From: Hippasteria phrygiana | Lineage: Eukaryota; Echinodermata; Asteroidea; Valvatida; Goniasteridae | NCBI GenBank assembly: GCA_037893225.1 | Contig: JAZGUH010000208.1 | Span: 124,001 to 188,000, forward strand | Direction of reading: 5' to 3' | DNA: 64,000 nt | Shown here: piece by piece, positions 36,001 to 50,600 of the stretch | Numbering within the stretch: the first letter of the stretch is position 1 | How the letters are laid out: the number at the start of each line of letters is the position of its first letter | Made by a program: the position numbers and the translations under genes | Notes under the pieces: generated by a model | Database searches by the model: none | The model's input: the letters and a program-made list of their open reading frames with translations, nothing else | What the model was told of the DNA's origin: nothing

Positions 36001-37636
36001 TGGGAAGAAATTTGTTGCGAGGTTTGAATTTTCTTAAAGAGTTCTAACGCTCTGAAGCTGGCGATGGTCTCAAATTGTTGCGCTAGATCTAAGCTACCCA
36101 TACTTGACCAAAAATTACTGGATTTGGTCAATATCCCATTCAATTATGAACAGGGAAAGGAGGGGCGTTCATCTGAAAATTTGGCAAACGTTAAGCAGCC
36201 ACAATACAGTAAACGGGAGAACGCAAACAGAGTTCACGGGAAGAAATTTGTTGCGAGGTTTAAATTTTCTCGAAAAGTTATAACGCTGTAAAGCTGGCGA
36301 TGGTCTGAAATTGTTGCGCTAGATCTAAGCTATCCATACGTGTAAAAGTTACTGGATTTGGTCAATATCCCATTCAATTATGAAAAGGGAAATGAGGGGC
36401 GTTCATCTGAAAATGTGGCAAACGTTAAGCAGCCACAATGCAGTAAACAGGAGAACGCACACAGAGTTCACGGGAAGACATTTGTTGCGAGGTTTGAATT
36501 TTCTTGAAGAGTTCTAACGCTCTGAAGCTGGCGATAGTCTCAAATTGTTGCGCTAGATCTAAGCTACCCATACGTGTGAAAATTACTGGATTTGGTCAAT
36601 ATCCCGTTCAATTATGAACAGGGAAAGGAGGGGCGTTCATCTGAACATTTGGCAAACGTTAAGCAGCCACAATGCAGTAAACGGGAGAACGCAAACAGAG
36701 TTCACGGGAAGAAATTTGTTGCGAGGTTTAAATTTTCTCGAAAAGTTCTAACGCTGTAAAGCTGGCGATGGTCTGAAATTGTTGCGCTAGATCTAAGCTA
36801 TCCATACGTATAAAAGTTACTGGATTTGGTCAATATCCCATTCAATTATGAAAAGGGAAATGAGGGGCGTTCATCTGAAAATGTGGCAAACGTTAAGCAG
36901 TCACAATGTAGTAAACGGGAGAACGCACACAGAGTTCACGGGAAGAAATTTGTTGCGAGGTTTAAATTTTCTCGAAGAGTTCTAACGCTGTGAAGCTGGC
37001 GATGGTCTTAAATTGTTGCGCTGGATCTAAGCTACCCATACGTATAAAAGTTACTGGATTTGGTCAATATCCCATTCAATTATGAAAAGGGAAAGGAGGG
37101 GCGTTCATCTGAAAATGTGGCAAACGTTAAGCAGTCACAATGCAGTAAACGGAAGAACGCACACAGAGTTCACGGGAAGAAATTTGTTGCGAGGTTTGAA
37201 TTTTCTTGAAGAGTTCTAACGCTGTGAAGCTGGCGATGGTCTCAAATTGTTGCGCTATATCTAAGCTACCCACAGGTGTAAAAATGACTGGATTTGGTCA
37301 ATATACCATTCAATTATGAACAGGAAAAGGAGGGGCGTTCATCTGAAAATGTGGCAAACGTTAAGCAGTCACAATGCAGTAAACGGAAGAACGCACACAG
37401 AGTTCACGGGAAGAAATTTGTTGCGAGGTTTAAATTTTCTCGAAGAGTTCTAACGCTGTGAAGCTGGCGATGGTCTTAAATTGTTGCGCTGGATCTAAGC
37501 TACCCATACGTATAAAAGTTACTGGATTTGGTCAATATCCCATTCAATTATGAAAAGGGAAATGAGGGGCGTTCATCTGAAAATGTGGCAAACGTTAAGC
37601 AGTCACAATGCAGTAAACGGAAGAACGCACACAGAG
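30097..37636. repeat. Satellite with variable higher-order spacing
   Basis: About 32 monomers. Markers at 30246, 31184, 32824, 34230 and 36104 give spacings of 4, 7, 6 and 8 monomers, using the same sub-block lengths as 16971-30096 in a new order. A CAGCCCCAATG variant recurs near 33153 and 35026, suggesting a local duplication of about 1873 bp. No gene is seen. Confidence 0.88.
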
Positions 37637-40247
37637 TTCATGGGAAGAAATTTGTTGCGAGGTTTAAATTTTCTCGAAAAGTTATAACGCTGTAAAGCTG
37701 GCGATGGTCTGAAATTGTTGCGCTAGATCTAAGCTATCCATACGTGTAAAAGTTACTGGATTTGGTCAATATCCCATTCAATTATGAAAAGGGAAATGAG
37801 GGGCGTTCATCTGAAAATGTGGCAAACGTTAAGCAGCCACAATGCAGTAAACTGGAGAACGCACACAGAGTTCACGGGAAGACATTTGTTGCGAGGTTTG
37901 AATTTTCTTGAAGAGTTCTAACGCTCTGAAGCTGGCGATAGTCTCAAATTGTTGCGCTAGATCTAAGCTACCCATACGTGTGAAAATTACTGGATTTGGT
38001 CAATATCCCGTTCAATTATGAACAGGGAAAGGAGGGGCGTTCATCTGAACATTTGGCAAACGTTAAGCAGCCACAATGCAGTAAACGGGAGAACGCAAAC
38101 AGAGTTCACGGGAAGAAATTTGTTGCGAGGTTTAAATTTTCTCGAAAAGTTCTAACGCTGTAAAGCTGGCGATGGTCTGAAATTGTTGCGCTAGATCTAA
38201 GCTATCCATACGTATAAAAGTTACTGGATTTGGTCAATATCCCATTCAATTATGAAAAGGGAAATGAGGGGCGTTCATCTGAAAATGTGGCAAACGTTAA
38301 GCAGTCACAATGCAGTAAACGGAAGAACGCACACAGAGTTCACGGGAAGAAATTTGTTGCGAGGTTTGAATTTTCTCGAAGAGTTCTAACGCTGTGAAGC
38401 TGGCGATGGTCTCAAATTGTTGCGCTGGATCTAAGCTACCCATACGTATAAAAGTTACTGGATTTGGTCAATATTCCATTCAATTATGAACAGGGAAAGG
38501 AGGGCGTTCATCTGAAAATGTGGCAAACGTTAAGCAGTCACAATGTAGTAAACGGGAGAACGCACACAGAGTTCACGGGAAGAAATTTGTTGCGAGGTTT
38601 AAATTTTCTCGAAGAGTTCTAACGCTGTGAAGCTGGCGATGGTCTTAAATTGTTGCGCTGGATCTAAGCTACCCATACGTATAAAAGTTACTGGATTTGG
38701 TCAATATCCCATTCAATTATGAAAAGGGAAAGGAGGGGCGTTCATCTGAAAATGTGGCAAACGTTAAGCAGTCACAATGCAGTAAACGGAAGAACGCACA
38801 CAGAGTTCACGGGAAGAAATTTGTTGCGAGGTTTGAATTTTCTTGAAGAGTTCTAACGCTGTGAAGCTGGCGATGGTCTCAAATTGTTGCGCTATATCTA
38901 AGCTACCCACAGGTGTAAAAATGACTGGATTTGGTCAATATACCATTCAATTATGAACAGGGAAAGGAGGGGCGTTCATCTGAAAATTTGGCAAACGTTA
39001 AGCAGCCACAATGCAGTAAACGGGAGAACGCACAGAGAGTTCATGGGAAAAAATTTGTTGCGAGGTTTGAATTTTCTCGAAGAGTTCTAACGCTATGAAG
39101 CTGGCGATGGTCTCAAATTGTTGCGCTAGATCTAAGCTACCCATACGTGTGAAAATTACTGGATTTGGTCAATATCCCATTCAATTATGAACAGGAAAAG
39201 GAGGGGCGTTCATCTGAAAATGTGGCAAACGTTAAGCAGTCACAATGTAGTAAACGGGAGAACGCACACAGAGTTCACGGGAAGAAATTTGTTGCGAGGT
39301 TTAAATTTTCTCGAAGAGTTCTAACGCTGTGAAGCTGGCGATGGTCTTAAATTGTTGCGCTGGATCTAAGCTACCCATACGTATAAAAGTTACTGGATTT
39401 GGTCAATATCCCATTCAATTATGAAAAGGGAAAGGAGGGGCGTTCATCTGAAAATGTGGCAAACGTTAAGCAGTCACAATGCAGTAAACGGAAGAACGCA
39501 CACAGAGTTCACGGGAAGAAATTTGTTGCGAGGTTTGAATTTTCTTGAAGAGTTCTAACGCTGTGAAGCTGGCGATGGTCTCAAATTGTTGCGCTATATC
39601 TAAGCTACCCACAGGTGTAAAAATGACTGGATTTGGTCAATATACCATTCAATTATGAACAGGGAAAGGAGGGGCGTTCATCTGAAAATTTGGCAAACGT
39701 TAAGCAGCCACAATGCAGTAAACGGGAGAACGCACAGAGAGTTCATGGGAAAAAATTTGTTGCGAGGTTTGAATTTTCTCGAAGAGTTCTAACGCTATGA
39801 AGCTGGCGATGGTCTCAAATTGTTGCGCTAGATCTAAGCTACCCATACGTGTGAAAATTACTGGATTTGGTCAATATCCCATTCAATTATGAACAGGAAA
39901 AGGAGGGGCGTTCATCTGAAAATGTGGCAAACGTTAAGCAGTCACAATGCAGTAAACGGAAGAACGCACACAGAGTTCACGGGAAGAAATTTGTTGCGAG
40001 GTTTAAATTTTCTCGAAGAGTTCTAACGCTGTGAAGCTGGCGATGGTCTTAAATTGTTGCGCTGGATCTAAGCTACCCATACGTATAAAAGTTACTGGAT
40101 TTGGTCAATATCCCATTCAATTATGAAAAGGGAAATGAGGGGCGTTCATCTGAAAATGTGGCAAACGTTAAGCAGTCACAATGCAGTAAACGGAAGAACG
40201 CACACAGAGTTCATGGGAAGAAATTTGTTGCGAGGTTTGAATTTTCT
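37637..40247. repeat. Second copy of the 14440-17050 satellite segment
   Basis: Matches 14440-17050 at offset 23197, including the internal 702-bp tandem repeat. It begins in a chimeric monomer: a CATGGGAAGAAATTTG upstream half is joined to a GTTATAACGCTGTAAAG downstream half at about 37640-37690. It ends near 40247, where GAATTTTCTCGAAG replaces the GAATTTTCTTAAAG found at the other copy. Confidence 0.87.
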
Positions 40248-43200
40248 CGAAGAGTTCTAACGCTGTGAAGCTGGCGATGGTCTCAAATTGTTGCGCTGGA
40301 TCTAAGCTACCCATACGTATAAAAGTTACTGGATTTGGTCAATATTCCATTCAATTATGAAAAGGGAAAGGAGGGCGTTCATCTGAAAATGTGGCAAACG
40401 TTAAGCAGTCACAATGCAGTAAACGGGAGAACGCACACAGAGTTCACGGGAAGACATTTGTTGCGAGGTTTGAATTTTCTTAAAGAGTTCTAACGCTCTG
40501 AAGCTGGCGATGGTCTCAAATTGTTGCGCTAGATCTAAGCTACCCATACGTGTGAAAATTACTGGATTTGGTCAATATCCCGTTCAATTATGAACAGGGA
40601 AAGGAGGGGCGTTCATCTGAACATTTGGCAAACGTTAAGCAGCCACAATGCAGTAAACGGGAGAACGCAAACAGAGTTCACGGGAAGAAATTTGTTGCGA
40701 GGTTTAAATTTTCTCGAAAAGTTCTAACGCTGTAAAGCTGGCGATGGTCTGAAATTGTTGCGCTAGATCTAAGCTACCCATACGTGTGTAAATTACTAGA
40801 TTTGGTCAATATCCCATTCAATTATGAACAAGGAAAGGAGGGGCGTTCATCTGAAAATGTGGCAAACGTTAAGCAGTCACAATGCAGTAAACAGGAGAAC
40901 GCACAAAGAGTTCACGGGAAGACATTTGTTGCGAGGTTTGAATTTTCTCGAAGAGTTCTAACGCTGTGAAGCTGGCGATGGTCTCAAATTGTTGCGCTAG
41001 ATCTAAGCTACCCATACGTGTAAAACTTACTGGATTTGGTCAATATCCCATTCAATTATGAACAGGGAAAGGAGGGGCGTTCATCTGAAAATGTGGCAAA
41101 CGTTAAGCAGTCACAATGCAGTAAACGGGAGAACGGACACAGAGTTCACGGAAAGACATTTGTTGCGAGGTTTTAATTTCCTTAAATAGTTCTTACGCTG
41201 TGAAGCTGGCGATGGTCTCAATTGTTGCGCTAGATCTAAGCTACCCATACTTGACCAAAAATTACTGGATTTGGTCAATATCCCGTTCAATTATGAACAG
41301 GGAAAGGAGGGGCGTTCATCTGAAAATGTGGCAAACGTTAAGCAGCCACAATGCAGTAAACAGGAGAACGCACATGGAGTTCACGGGAAGAAATGTGTTT
41401 CGAGGTTTCAATTTTCTCGAAGAGTTCTAACGCTGCGGCGATGGTCTCAAATTGTTGCGCTAGATCTAAGCTACCCATACGTGTAAAAATTACTGGATTT
41501 GGTCAATATACCATTCAATTATGAACAGGGAAAGGAGGGGCGTTCATCTGAAAATTTGGCAAACGTTAAGCAGCCACAATGCAGTAAACGGGAGAACGCA
41601 CACAGAGTTAATGGGAAAACAATTATTGCGAGGTTTGAATTTTCTCGAAGAGTTCTAACGCTCTGAAGCTGGCGATGGTCTCAAATTGTTGCGGTAGATC
41701 TATGCTACCCATACGTGTAAAAAATACTGGATTTGGTCAATATCCCATTCAATTATGAACAAGGAAAGGAGGGGCGTTCATCTGAAAATGTGGCAAACGG
41801 GAGGACGCACACAGAGTTCACGGGAAGAAATTTGTTGCGAGGTTTGAATTTTCTCGAAGAGTTCTAACGCTGCGGCGATGGTCTCAAATTGTTGCGCTAG
41901 ATCTAAGCTACCCATACGTGTAAACATTACTGGATTTGGTCAATATCCCATTCAATTATGAACATGGAAAGGAGGGGCGTTCATCTGAAAATGTGGCAAA
42001 CGTTAAGTAGTCACGATGCAGTAAACGGGAGAACGCAAACAGAGTTCACGGGAAGAAATTTGTTGCGAGGCTTAAATTTTCTCGAAAAGTTCTAACGCTC
42101 TGAAGCTGGCGATGGTCTCAAATTGTTGCGCTAGATCTATGCTACCCATACGTGTAAAAAATACTGGATTTGGTCAATATCCCATTCAATTATGAAGAAG
42201 GAAAGGAGGGGCGTTCATCTGAAAATGTGGCAAACGTTAAGCAGCCACAATGCAGTAAACGGGAGGACGCACACAGAGTTCACGGGAAGAAATTTGTTGC
42301 GAGGTTTGAATTTTCTCGAAGAGTTCTCACGCTATGAAGCTGGCGATGGTCTCAAATTGTTGCGCTAGATCTATGCTACCCATACGTGTAAAAAATACTG
42401 GATTTGGTCAATATCCCATTCAATTATGAACAAGGAAAGGAGGGGCGTTCATCTGAAAATGTGGCAAACGTTAAGCAGCTACAATGCAGTAAACGGGAGG
42501 ACGCACACAGAGTTCACGGGAAGAAATTTGTTGCGAGGTTTGAATTTTCTCGAAGAGTTCTAACGCTGCGGCGATGGTCTCAAATTGTTGCGCTAGATCT
42601 AAGCTACCCATACGTGTAAACATTACTGGATTTGGTCAATATCCCATTCAATTATGAACATGGAAAGGAGGGGCGTTCATCTGAAAATGTGGCAAACGTT
42701 AAGTAGTCACGATGCAGTAAACGGGAGAACGCAAACAGAGTTCACGGGAAGAAATTTGTTGCGAGGCTTAAATTTTCTCGAAAAGTTCTAACGCTCTGAA
42801 GCTGGCGATGGTCTCAAATTGTTGCGCTAGATCTATGCTACCCATACGTGTAAAAAATACTGGATTTGGTCAATATCCCATTCAATTATGAACAAGGAAA
42901 GGAGGGGCGTTCATCTGAAAATGTGGCAAACGTTAAGCAGCCACAATGCAGTAAACGGGAGAACGCACACAGAGTTAATGGGAAAATAATTATTGCGAGG
43001 TTTGAATTTTCTCGAAGAGTTCTAACGCTCTGAAGCTGGCGATGGTCTCAAATTGTTGCGCTAGATCTATGCTACCCATACGTGTAAAAAATACTGGATT
43101 TGGTCAATATCCCATTCAATTATGAACAAGGAAAGGAGGGGCGTTCATCTGAAAATGTGGCAAACGGGAGGACGCACACAGAGTTCACGGGAAGAAATTT

Positions 43201-46200
43201 GTTGCGAGGTTTCAATTTTCTCGAAGAGTTCTAACGCTGCGGCGATGGTCTCAAATTGTTGCGCTAGATCTAAGCTACCCATACTTGTGAAAATTACTGG
43301 ATTTGGTAAATATCCCATTCAATTATGAACAGGGAAAGGAGGGGCGTTCATCTGAAAATGTGGCAAACGTTAAGCAGTCACAATGCAGTAAACGGAAGAA
43401 CGCACACAGAGTTCACGGGAAAAAATTTGTTGCGAGGTTTGAATTTTCTTAAAGAGTTCTAACGCTCTGAAGCTGGCGATGGTCTCAAATTGTTGCGCTA
43501 GATCTAAGCTACCCATACTTGACCAAAAATTACTGGATTCGGTCAATATCCCATTCAATTATGAACAAGGAAAGGCGGGGCGTTCATCTGAAAATGTGGC
43601 AAACGTTAAGCAGCCACAATGCAGTAAACGGGAGGACGCACACAGAGTTCACGGGAAGAAATTTGTTGCGAGGTTTGAATTTTCTCGAAGAGTTCTAACG
43701 CTGTGAAGCTGGCGATGGTCTCAAATTGTTGCGCTAGATCTAAGCTACCCATACTTGACCAAAAATTACTGGATTTGGTCAATATCCCGTTCAATTATGA
43801 ACAGGGAAAGGAGGGGCGTTCATCTGAACATTTGGCAAACGTTAAGCAGCCACAATGCAGTAAACGGGAGAACGCAAACAGAGTTCACGGGAAGAAATTT
43901 GTTGCGAGGTTTAAATTTTCTCGAAACGTTCTAACGCTGTAAAGCTGGCGATGGTCTCAAATTGTTGCGCTAGATCTAAGCTATCCATACGTATAAAAGT
44001 TACTGGATTTGGTCAATATCCCATTCAATTATGAAAAGGGAAATGAGGGGCGTTCATCTGAAAATGTGGCAAACGTTAAGCAGCCACAATGCAGTAAACA
44101 GGAGAACGCACATGGAGTTCACGGGAAGAAATTTGTTGCGAGGTTTCAATTTTCTCGAAGAGTTCTAACGCTGCGGCGATGGTCTCAAATTGTTGCGCTA
44201 GATCTAAGCTACCCATACGTGTGAAAATTACTGGATTTGGTAAATATCCCATTCAATTATGAACAGGGAAAGGAGGGGCGTTCATCTGAAAATGTGGCAA
44301 ACGTTAAGCAGTCACAATGCAGTAAACGGAAGAACGCACACAGAGTTCACGGGAAAAAATTTGTTGCGAGGTTTGAATTTTCTTAAAGAGTTCTAACGCT
44401 CTGAAGCTGGCGATGGTCTCAAATTGTTGCGCTAGATCTAAGCTACCCATACTTGACCAAAAATTACTGGATTTGGTCAATATCCCGTTCAATTATGAAC
44501 AGGGAAAGGAGGGGCGTTCATCTGAAAATGTGGCAAACGTTAAGTAGTCACAATGCAGTAAACGGAAGAACGCAAACAGAGTTCACGGGAAGAAATTTGT
44601 TGCGAGGTTTGAATTTTCTCGAAGAGTTCTAACGCTGTGAAGCTGGCGATGGTCTCAAATTGTTGCGCTGGATCTAAGCTACCCATACGTATAAAAGTTA
44701 CTGGATTTGGTCAATATCCCGTTCAATTATGAACAGGGAAAGGAGGGGCGTTCATCTGAAAATTTGGCAAACGTTAAGCAGTCACAATGCAGTAAACGGG
44801 AGAACGCACACAGAGTTCATGGGAAAACATTTGTTGCGAGGTTTGAATTTTCTCGAAAAGTTCTAACGCTGTAAAGCTGGCGATGGTCTGAAATTGTTGC
44901 GCTAGATCTAAGCTATCCATACGTGTAAAAGTTACTGGATTTGGTCAATATCCCATTCAATTATGAAAAGGGAAATGAGGGGCGTTCATCTGAAAATGTG
45001 GCAAACGTTAAGCAGCCACAATGCAGTAAACAGGAGAACGCACATGGAGTTCACGGGAAGAAATTTGTTGCGAGGTTTCAATTTTCTCGAAGAGTTCTAA
45101 CGCTGCGGCGATGGTCTCAAATTGTTGCGCTAGATCTATGCTACCCATACGTGTAAAAAATACTGGATTTGGTCAATATCCCATTCAATTATGAAAAGGG
45201 AAATGAGGGGCGTTCATCTGAAAATGTGGCAAACGTTAAGCAGTCACAATACAGAAAACGGAAGAACGCACACAGAGTTCACGGGAAGAAATTTGTTGCG
45301 AGGTTTGAATTTTCTTAAAGAGTTCTAACGCTCTGAAGCTGGCGATGGTCTCAAATTGTTGCGCTAGATCTAAGCTACCCATACGTGTAAAACTTACTGG
45401 ATTTGGTCAATATCCCATTCAATTATGAACAGGGAAAGGAGGGGCGTTCATCTGAAAATGTGGCAAACGTTAAGCAGTCACAATGCAGTAAACGGGAGAA
45501 CGGACACAGAGTTCACGGAAAGACATTTGTTGCGAGGTTTTAATTTCCTTAAATAGTTCTAACGCTCTGAAGCTGGCGATGGTCTCAAATTGTTGCGCTA
45601 GATCTAAGCTACCCATACTTGACCAAAAATTACTGGATTTGGTCAATATCCCGTTCAATTATGAACAGGGAAAGGAGGGGCGTTCATCTGAACATTTGGC
45701 AAACGTTAAGCAGTCACAATGCAGTAAACGGGAGAACGCAAACAGAGTTCACGGGAAGAAATTTGTTTCGAGGTTTAAATTTTCTCGAAAAGTTCTAACG
45801 CTGTAAAGCTGGCGATGGTCTCAAATTGTTGCGCTAGATCTAAGCTATCCATACGTATAAAAGTTACTGGATTTGGTCAATATCCCATTCAATTATGAAA
45901 AGGGAAATGAGGGGCGTTCATCTGAAAATGTGGCAAACGTTAAGCAGCCACAATGCAGTAAACAGGAGAACGCACATGGAGTTCACGGGAAGAAATTTGT
46001 TGCGAGGTTTCAATTTTCTCGAAGAGTTCTAACGCTGCGGCGATGGTCTCAAATTGTTGCGCTAGATCTAAGCTACCCATACGTGTGAAAATTACTGGAT
46101 TTGGTAAATATCCCATTCAATTATGAACAGGGAAAGGAGGGGCGTTCATCTGAAAATGTGGCAAACGTTAAGCAATCACAATGCAGTAAACGGAAGAACG

Positions 46201-47506
46201 CACACAGAGTTCACGGGAAAAAATTTGTTGCGAGGTTTGAATTTTCTTAAAGAGTTCTAACGCTCTGAAGCTGGCGATGGTCTCAAATTGTTGCGCTAGA
46301 TCTAAGCTACCCATACTTGACCAAAAATTACTGGATTTGGTCAATATCCCATTCAATTATGAACAAGGAAAGGCGGGGCGTTCATCTGAAAATGTGGCAA
46401 ACGTTAAGCAGCCACAATGCAGTAAACGGGAGGACGCACACAGAGTTCACGGGAAGAAATTTGTTGCGAGGTTTGAATTTTCTCGAAGAGTTCTAACGCT
46501 GTGAAGCTGGCGATGGTCTCAAATTGTTGCGCTAGATCTAAGCTACCCATACTTGACCAAAAATTACTGGATTTGGTCAATATCCCGTTCAATTATGAAC
46601 AGGGAAAGGAGGGGCGTTCATCTGAAAATGTGGCAAACGTTAAGTAGTCACAATGCAGTAAACGGAAGAACGCAAACAGAGTTCACGGGAAGAAATTTGT
46701 TGCGAGGTTTGAATTTTCTCGAAGAGTTCTAACGCTGTGAAGCTGGCGATGGTCTCAAATTGTTGCGCTGGATCTAAGCTACCCATACGTATAAAAGTTA
46801 CTGGATTTGGTCAATATCCCATTAAATTATAAACAGGGAAAGGAGGGGCCTTCATCTGAAAATGTGGCAAACGTTAAGCAGTCACAATGCAGTTAACGGG
46901 AGAACGCACACAGAGTTCTAGGGAAGACATTTGTTGCGAGGTTTGAATTTTCTTAAAGAGTTCTAACGCTCTGAAGCTGGCGATGGTCTCAAATTGTTGC
47001 GCTAGATCTAAGCTACCCATACTTGACCAAAAATTACTGGATTTGGTAAATATCCCATTCAATTATGAACAGGGAAAGGAGGGGCGTTCATCTGAAAATT
47101 TGGCAAACGTTAAGCAGTCACAATGCAGTAAACGGGAGAACGCACACAGAGTTCATGGGAAAACATTTGTTGCGAGGTTTGAATTTTCTCGAAAAGTTCT
47201 AACGCTGTAAAGCTGGCGATGGTCTGAAATTGTTGCGCTAGATCTAAGCTATCCATACGTGTAAAAGTTACTGGATTTGGTCAATATCCCATTCAATTAT
47301 GAAAAGGGAAATGAGGGGCGTTCATCTGAAAATGTGGCAAACGTTAAGCAGCCACAATGCAGTAAACAGGAGAACGCACATGGAGTTCACGGGAAGAAAT
47401 TTGTTGCGAGGTTTCAATTTTCTCGAAGAGTTCTAACGCTGCGGCGATGGTCTCAAATTGTTGCGCTAGATCTATGCTACCCATACGTGTAAAAAATACT
47501 GGATTT
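40248..47506. repeat. Divergent satellite domain with 228-bp monomers
   Basis: After a few ordinary monomers the array changes from about 40780. Common variants here and rare before are GAACAAGG or GAACATGG, CTATGCTACCC, GTAAAAAATACTGG, GAGGACGCAC and AACGCTGCGGCGATGG. The last is a net 6-bp deletion that removes a TGA triplet and gives 228-bp monomers. The order is mosaic: 43250-43830 recurs at about 46050-46630 (offset 2798), and 46560-46800 resembles 44485-44720. Marker monomers are dense between 43519 and 47023. The block is cut by LINE copy 2 after GGATTT at 47506. Confidence 0.88.
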
Positions 47507-47646
47507 TTTTTTATATGAAATTGGAGCTATGCAGCCCCATTTAATGCAAGTTTCACTAAATCAATAATACATATAAATTACCATTCTGCTTAGACTATAT
47601 ACAAATAAAATTGAACTTTATAATTTAGAAATTAAATTGAAGTTTG
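47507..47646 (-). other. LINE copy 2 3' UTR, poly(A) signal and tail
   Basis: Minus-strand 3' UTR with ATTAAA at 47540-47545, again 28 nt before the tail. The T run at 47504-47512 contains the tail and the three target T. The tail is about 11 nt shorter than that of copy 1 and lacks its interrupting A. Confidence 0.83.
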
Positions 47647-50600
47647 TCATTTTGTACAGTACAAATTGCTGAGTTTACGGCATATATCGCACAAAAAAAT
47701 ATTTTTAGGCAACCTCTGCTTTTCCAAGATAACATGTCTACGAAGATTGCATTTGAAAGCGTAAAGGATATTTACATGAGACTTGTCTCCCTGAAGCGCA
47801 ATTTTACATCTCATGTTCCATATAACTCTGTGAAGCCTTCCAATTAACAGTAAAGACAAAGGGTTTTTGACCAAAAACCCAAAAATTCTCTTACTATCCG
47901 TTACTGTAAAGTTTGTGTTCTTCGTACATATTTTTATCATGTTTTCTACAAAAAACCATGCATCTATGTGTGAAGTACATTCTATAAAAAGATGCTCTAA
48001 AGTCTCTACTTCTCTCTTACATAAGGGGCAAACATCGTCATCAGAAATTCCCCATTTTTTCAATTTATCCTTAGTGGGTAAAATTCTATGTTTCAATTTG
48101 AACCAAATATCCCTATCATCTGCATCCATTAGGTTATATTGTCGATCAGACCAGATTTGACTCCAGTCTAAAAACACATAATTAAAATAATCTCCCCAAG
48201 ACCTTTCAGATGTCGGTGGGAGAAAGTCCTTAGAAATCAATATTTTATAAATATTCTTCACACTAATACAGTTAACATCTATCAAAGTATTGTCACTAGC
48301 ACCAAAACGAATCTTATTAAGGTAATGATTAGGAGGCCCTCCTCTGTTTTCTTTAACATAATCAATCTTGATATGCCTTTTTAACCCTGCAACAATTCGA
48401 CCAGCATTGACTGGAAATATATTACACATGTTAGATAATTTGGAAAATGAAACAATGGCGTCTTTATCAAGAATTTGTCCTAAATGACATATACCCTGGG
48501 GTTTAAGTATACTACTATTTAATACTTTATCCGGATTATCAGTAATAATTGTATTATTCCACAAGGGTAACTTGCGGGTTTCATTGACACAATCAAAAAA
48601 ATTATTGATGGTCGCACCAGCTTGGTAACAATTAGAAATTAAGTCTTTGTAATAGGACTGAACATTAGGACAAGTAACTTTTGGACAGCTTAAGACATAC
48701 CATCCTAGATTGTCACTGCCACTTGCTTTAAAAAGACAATAATCAAACAGGTATTTCCATTTTCCAGAACTAGACAGGTATTTTTTTAAAATATTTACTT
48801 TTAGAGCTTGTAGTTTACACCTAATATTAATAACTCCAGTTCCTCCCTTTTCAACTTGACCGCAAATCGTCTTACTCTTAATTTTATTAACTTTCCCATT
48901 CCAGAAAAAATTCCACTTAATCCGTTCCATTTTCCGAATGAATTTCTCAGGGCAATGTAAAACTGATCCGTAATAAGAGAGGCTTGCCCCCATAAAGCTA
49001 TTAATAATGACAGATTTACCTTTCAGTGTGAGGTCCCTACTCTTCCATTTGTTTAAAACTGCTTGCATCTTGCCTATTTTCGCATCCCAAAAGTTGTCAA
49101 GATTATCTTGATTACCAAAATCGATCCCTAGAATTTTAATGTAACTATCGACCCATGTAAAACCACCAGGCTTGTCTGTTCTATTCCTCCACGTGCCAAG
49201 CCAGAGACCTTTAGACTTATGAATGTTTATTCTGGAGCCTGATCCCCTACTGTAAACAGCAAAAATAGCGTCGAGCTCATCAAAATCACTGTTATTGGTA
49301 ATGAAAAGAGTAGCATCATCTGCATGTTGGATTACCTTTAGGGATTGATCGCTATAAGGAAGAGAAATGCCTTGCAAAATGTTATTTTGCCTTATTAAAG
49401 AAGCAAAGCCTTCTGCACAAATGGCGTATAGAAGCGGAGAAAGGGGGCACCCTTGTCTTATTCCTCTTGATACACCAAATGGCTCAGTGATAAAGTTGTT
49501 AATAAAAATAGTACTGGACGGGTTACTGTACAAAACTTTAACCCATTTAATTAAGCCTTTTGGAATTCCCATTTTCTTCATTACTCTAAACATGTATTCC
49601 CATTCAATCCGATCAAAAGCTTTTTCCTGGTCGATGCTCAGAATAGCTCCTTGCTTATTTTCATTGTTTATATAATAAATAGCATCACGTAAGATCATCA
49701 AATTATCTTGAATGTTTCTTTGTTTTACACCGCAAGATTGGTCTTCGCCAATAATGTAAGGCATAATATTTCTTAATCGATTTGTTATGACTTTGGAAAT
49801 GATCTTATAATCGACATTCAGTAAGCTAATCGGTCTCCAGTTTTTTAAATCGGTTCTTTCACCTCTATTCTTAAAAATTAAACGTATCAGGGCAACATTT
49901 AGAGAGTGAGGGAGTGTACCCCTGACTTTACATTCATTAACAACGTCCTTGAAATCATCTTTGATGAAAAACCAACATTTTTGATAGAACTCGGCAGTTA
50001 AGCCATCAAGCCCTGGTGATTTTTCTCTATTCATCTGTTTAACCGCCTGCCAGATTTCATCATCCTTCAAATCACTTTCAAGATCATGATTATTATCATC
50101 ATCATCAGCATCAAAATCACGGGCCTTAATAGAATTAAGTATAACAGAACAAGCTTCGTTGTTTATACCTCCACTTGTGTATAACTCTTGATAAAAGGAA
50201 TTTACATAATTACACATCGACAAAGAATCATTATAAAATTTACCATGACTGTCCACTAAGCGTCGTAATACATTATCGTCACTCCTTTGTTTCTCCGCAC
50301 GAAGAAAGAACTTGGTAGGTTTTTCGCCAACCATTTTACTGATATGCGATCTCACTCTGGATTTTTCCAATTCAATGAACTCGAACTCTTTAATGATACG
50401 CTCAGTTTCGTTAATGGCATGGGCATTAGTATTAATAGCACCCAGTAATTTTGAGAGCGTTTTTTGAAGTTGACGTTTGCGTTTCTGGTCTCTCTTATAT
50501 TTCTCTCGACCATAATCTCTAATAATCTCCTTAAGTTTCGCTTTTCCACAATCCCACCAAATAAAAATATTATCAAAGTTGACTTTTTGAGTTTTCCAAA

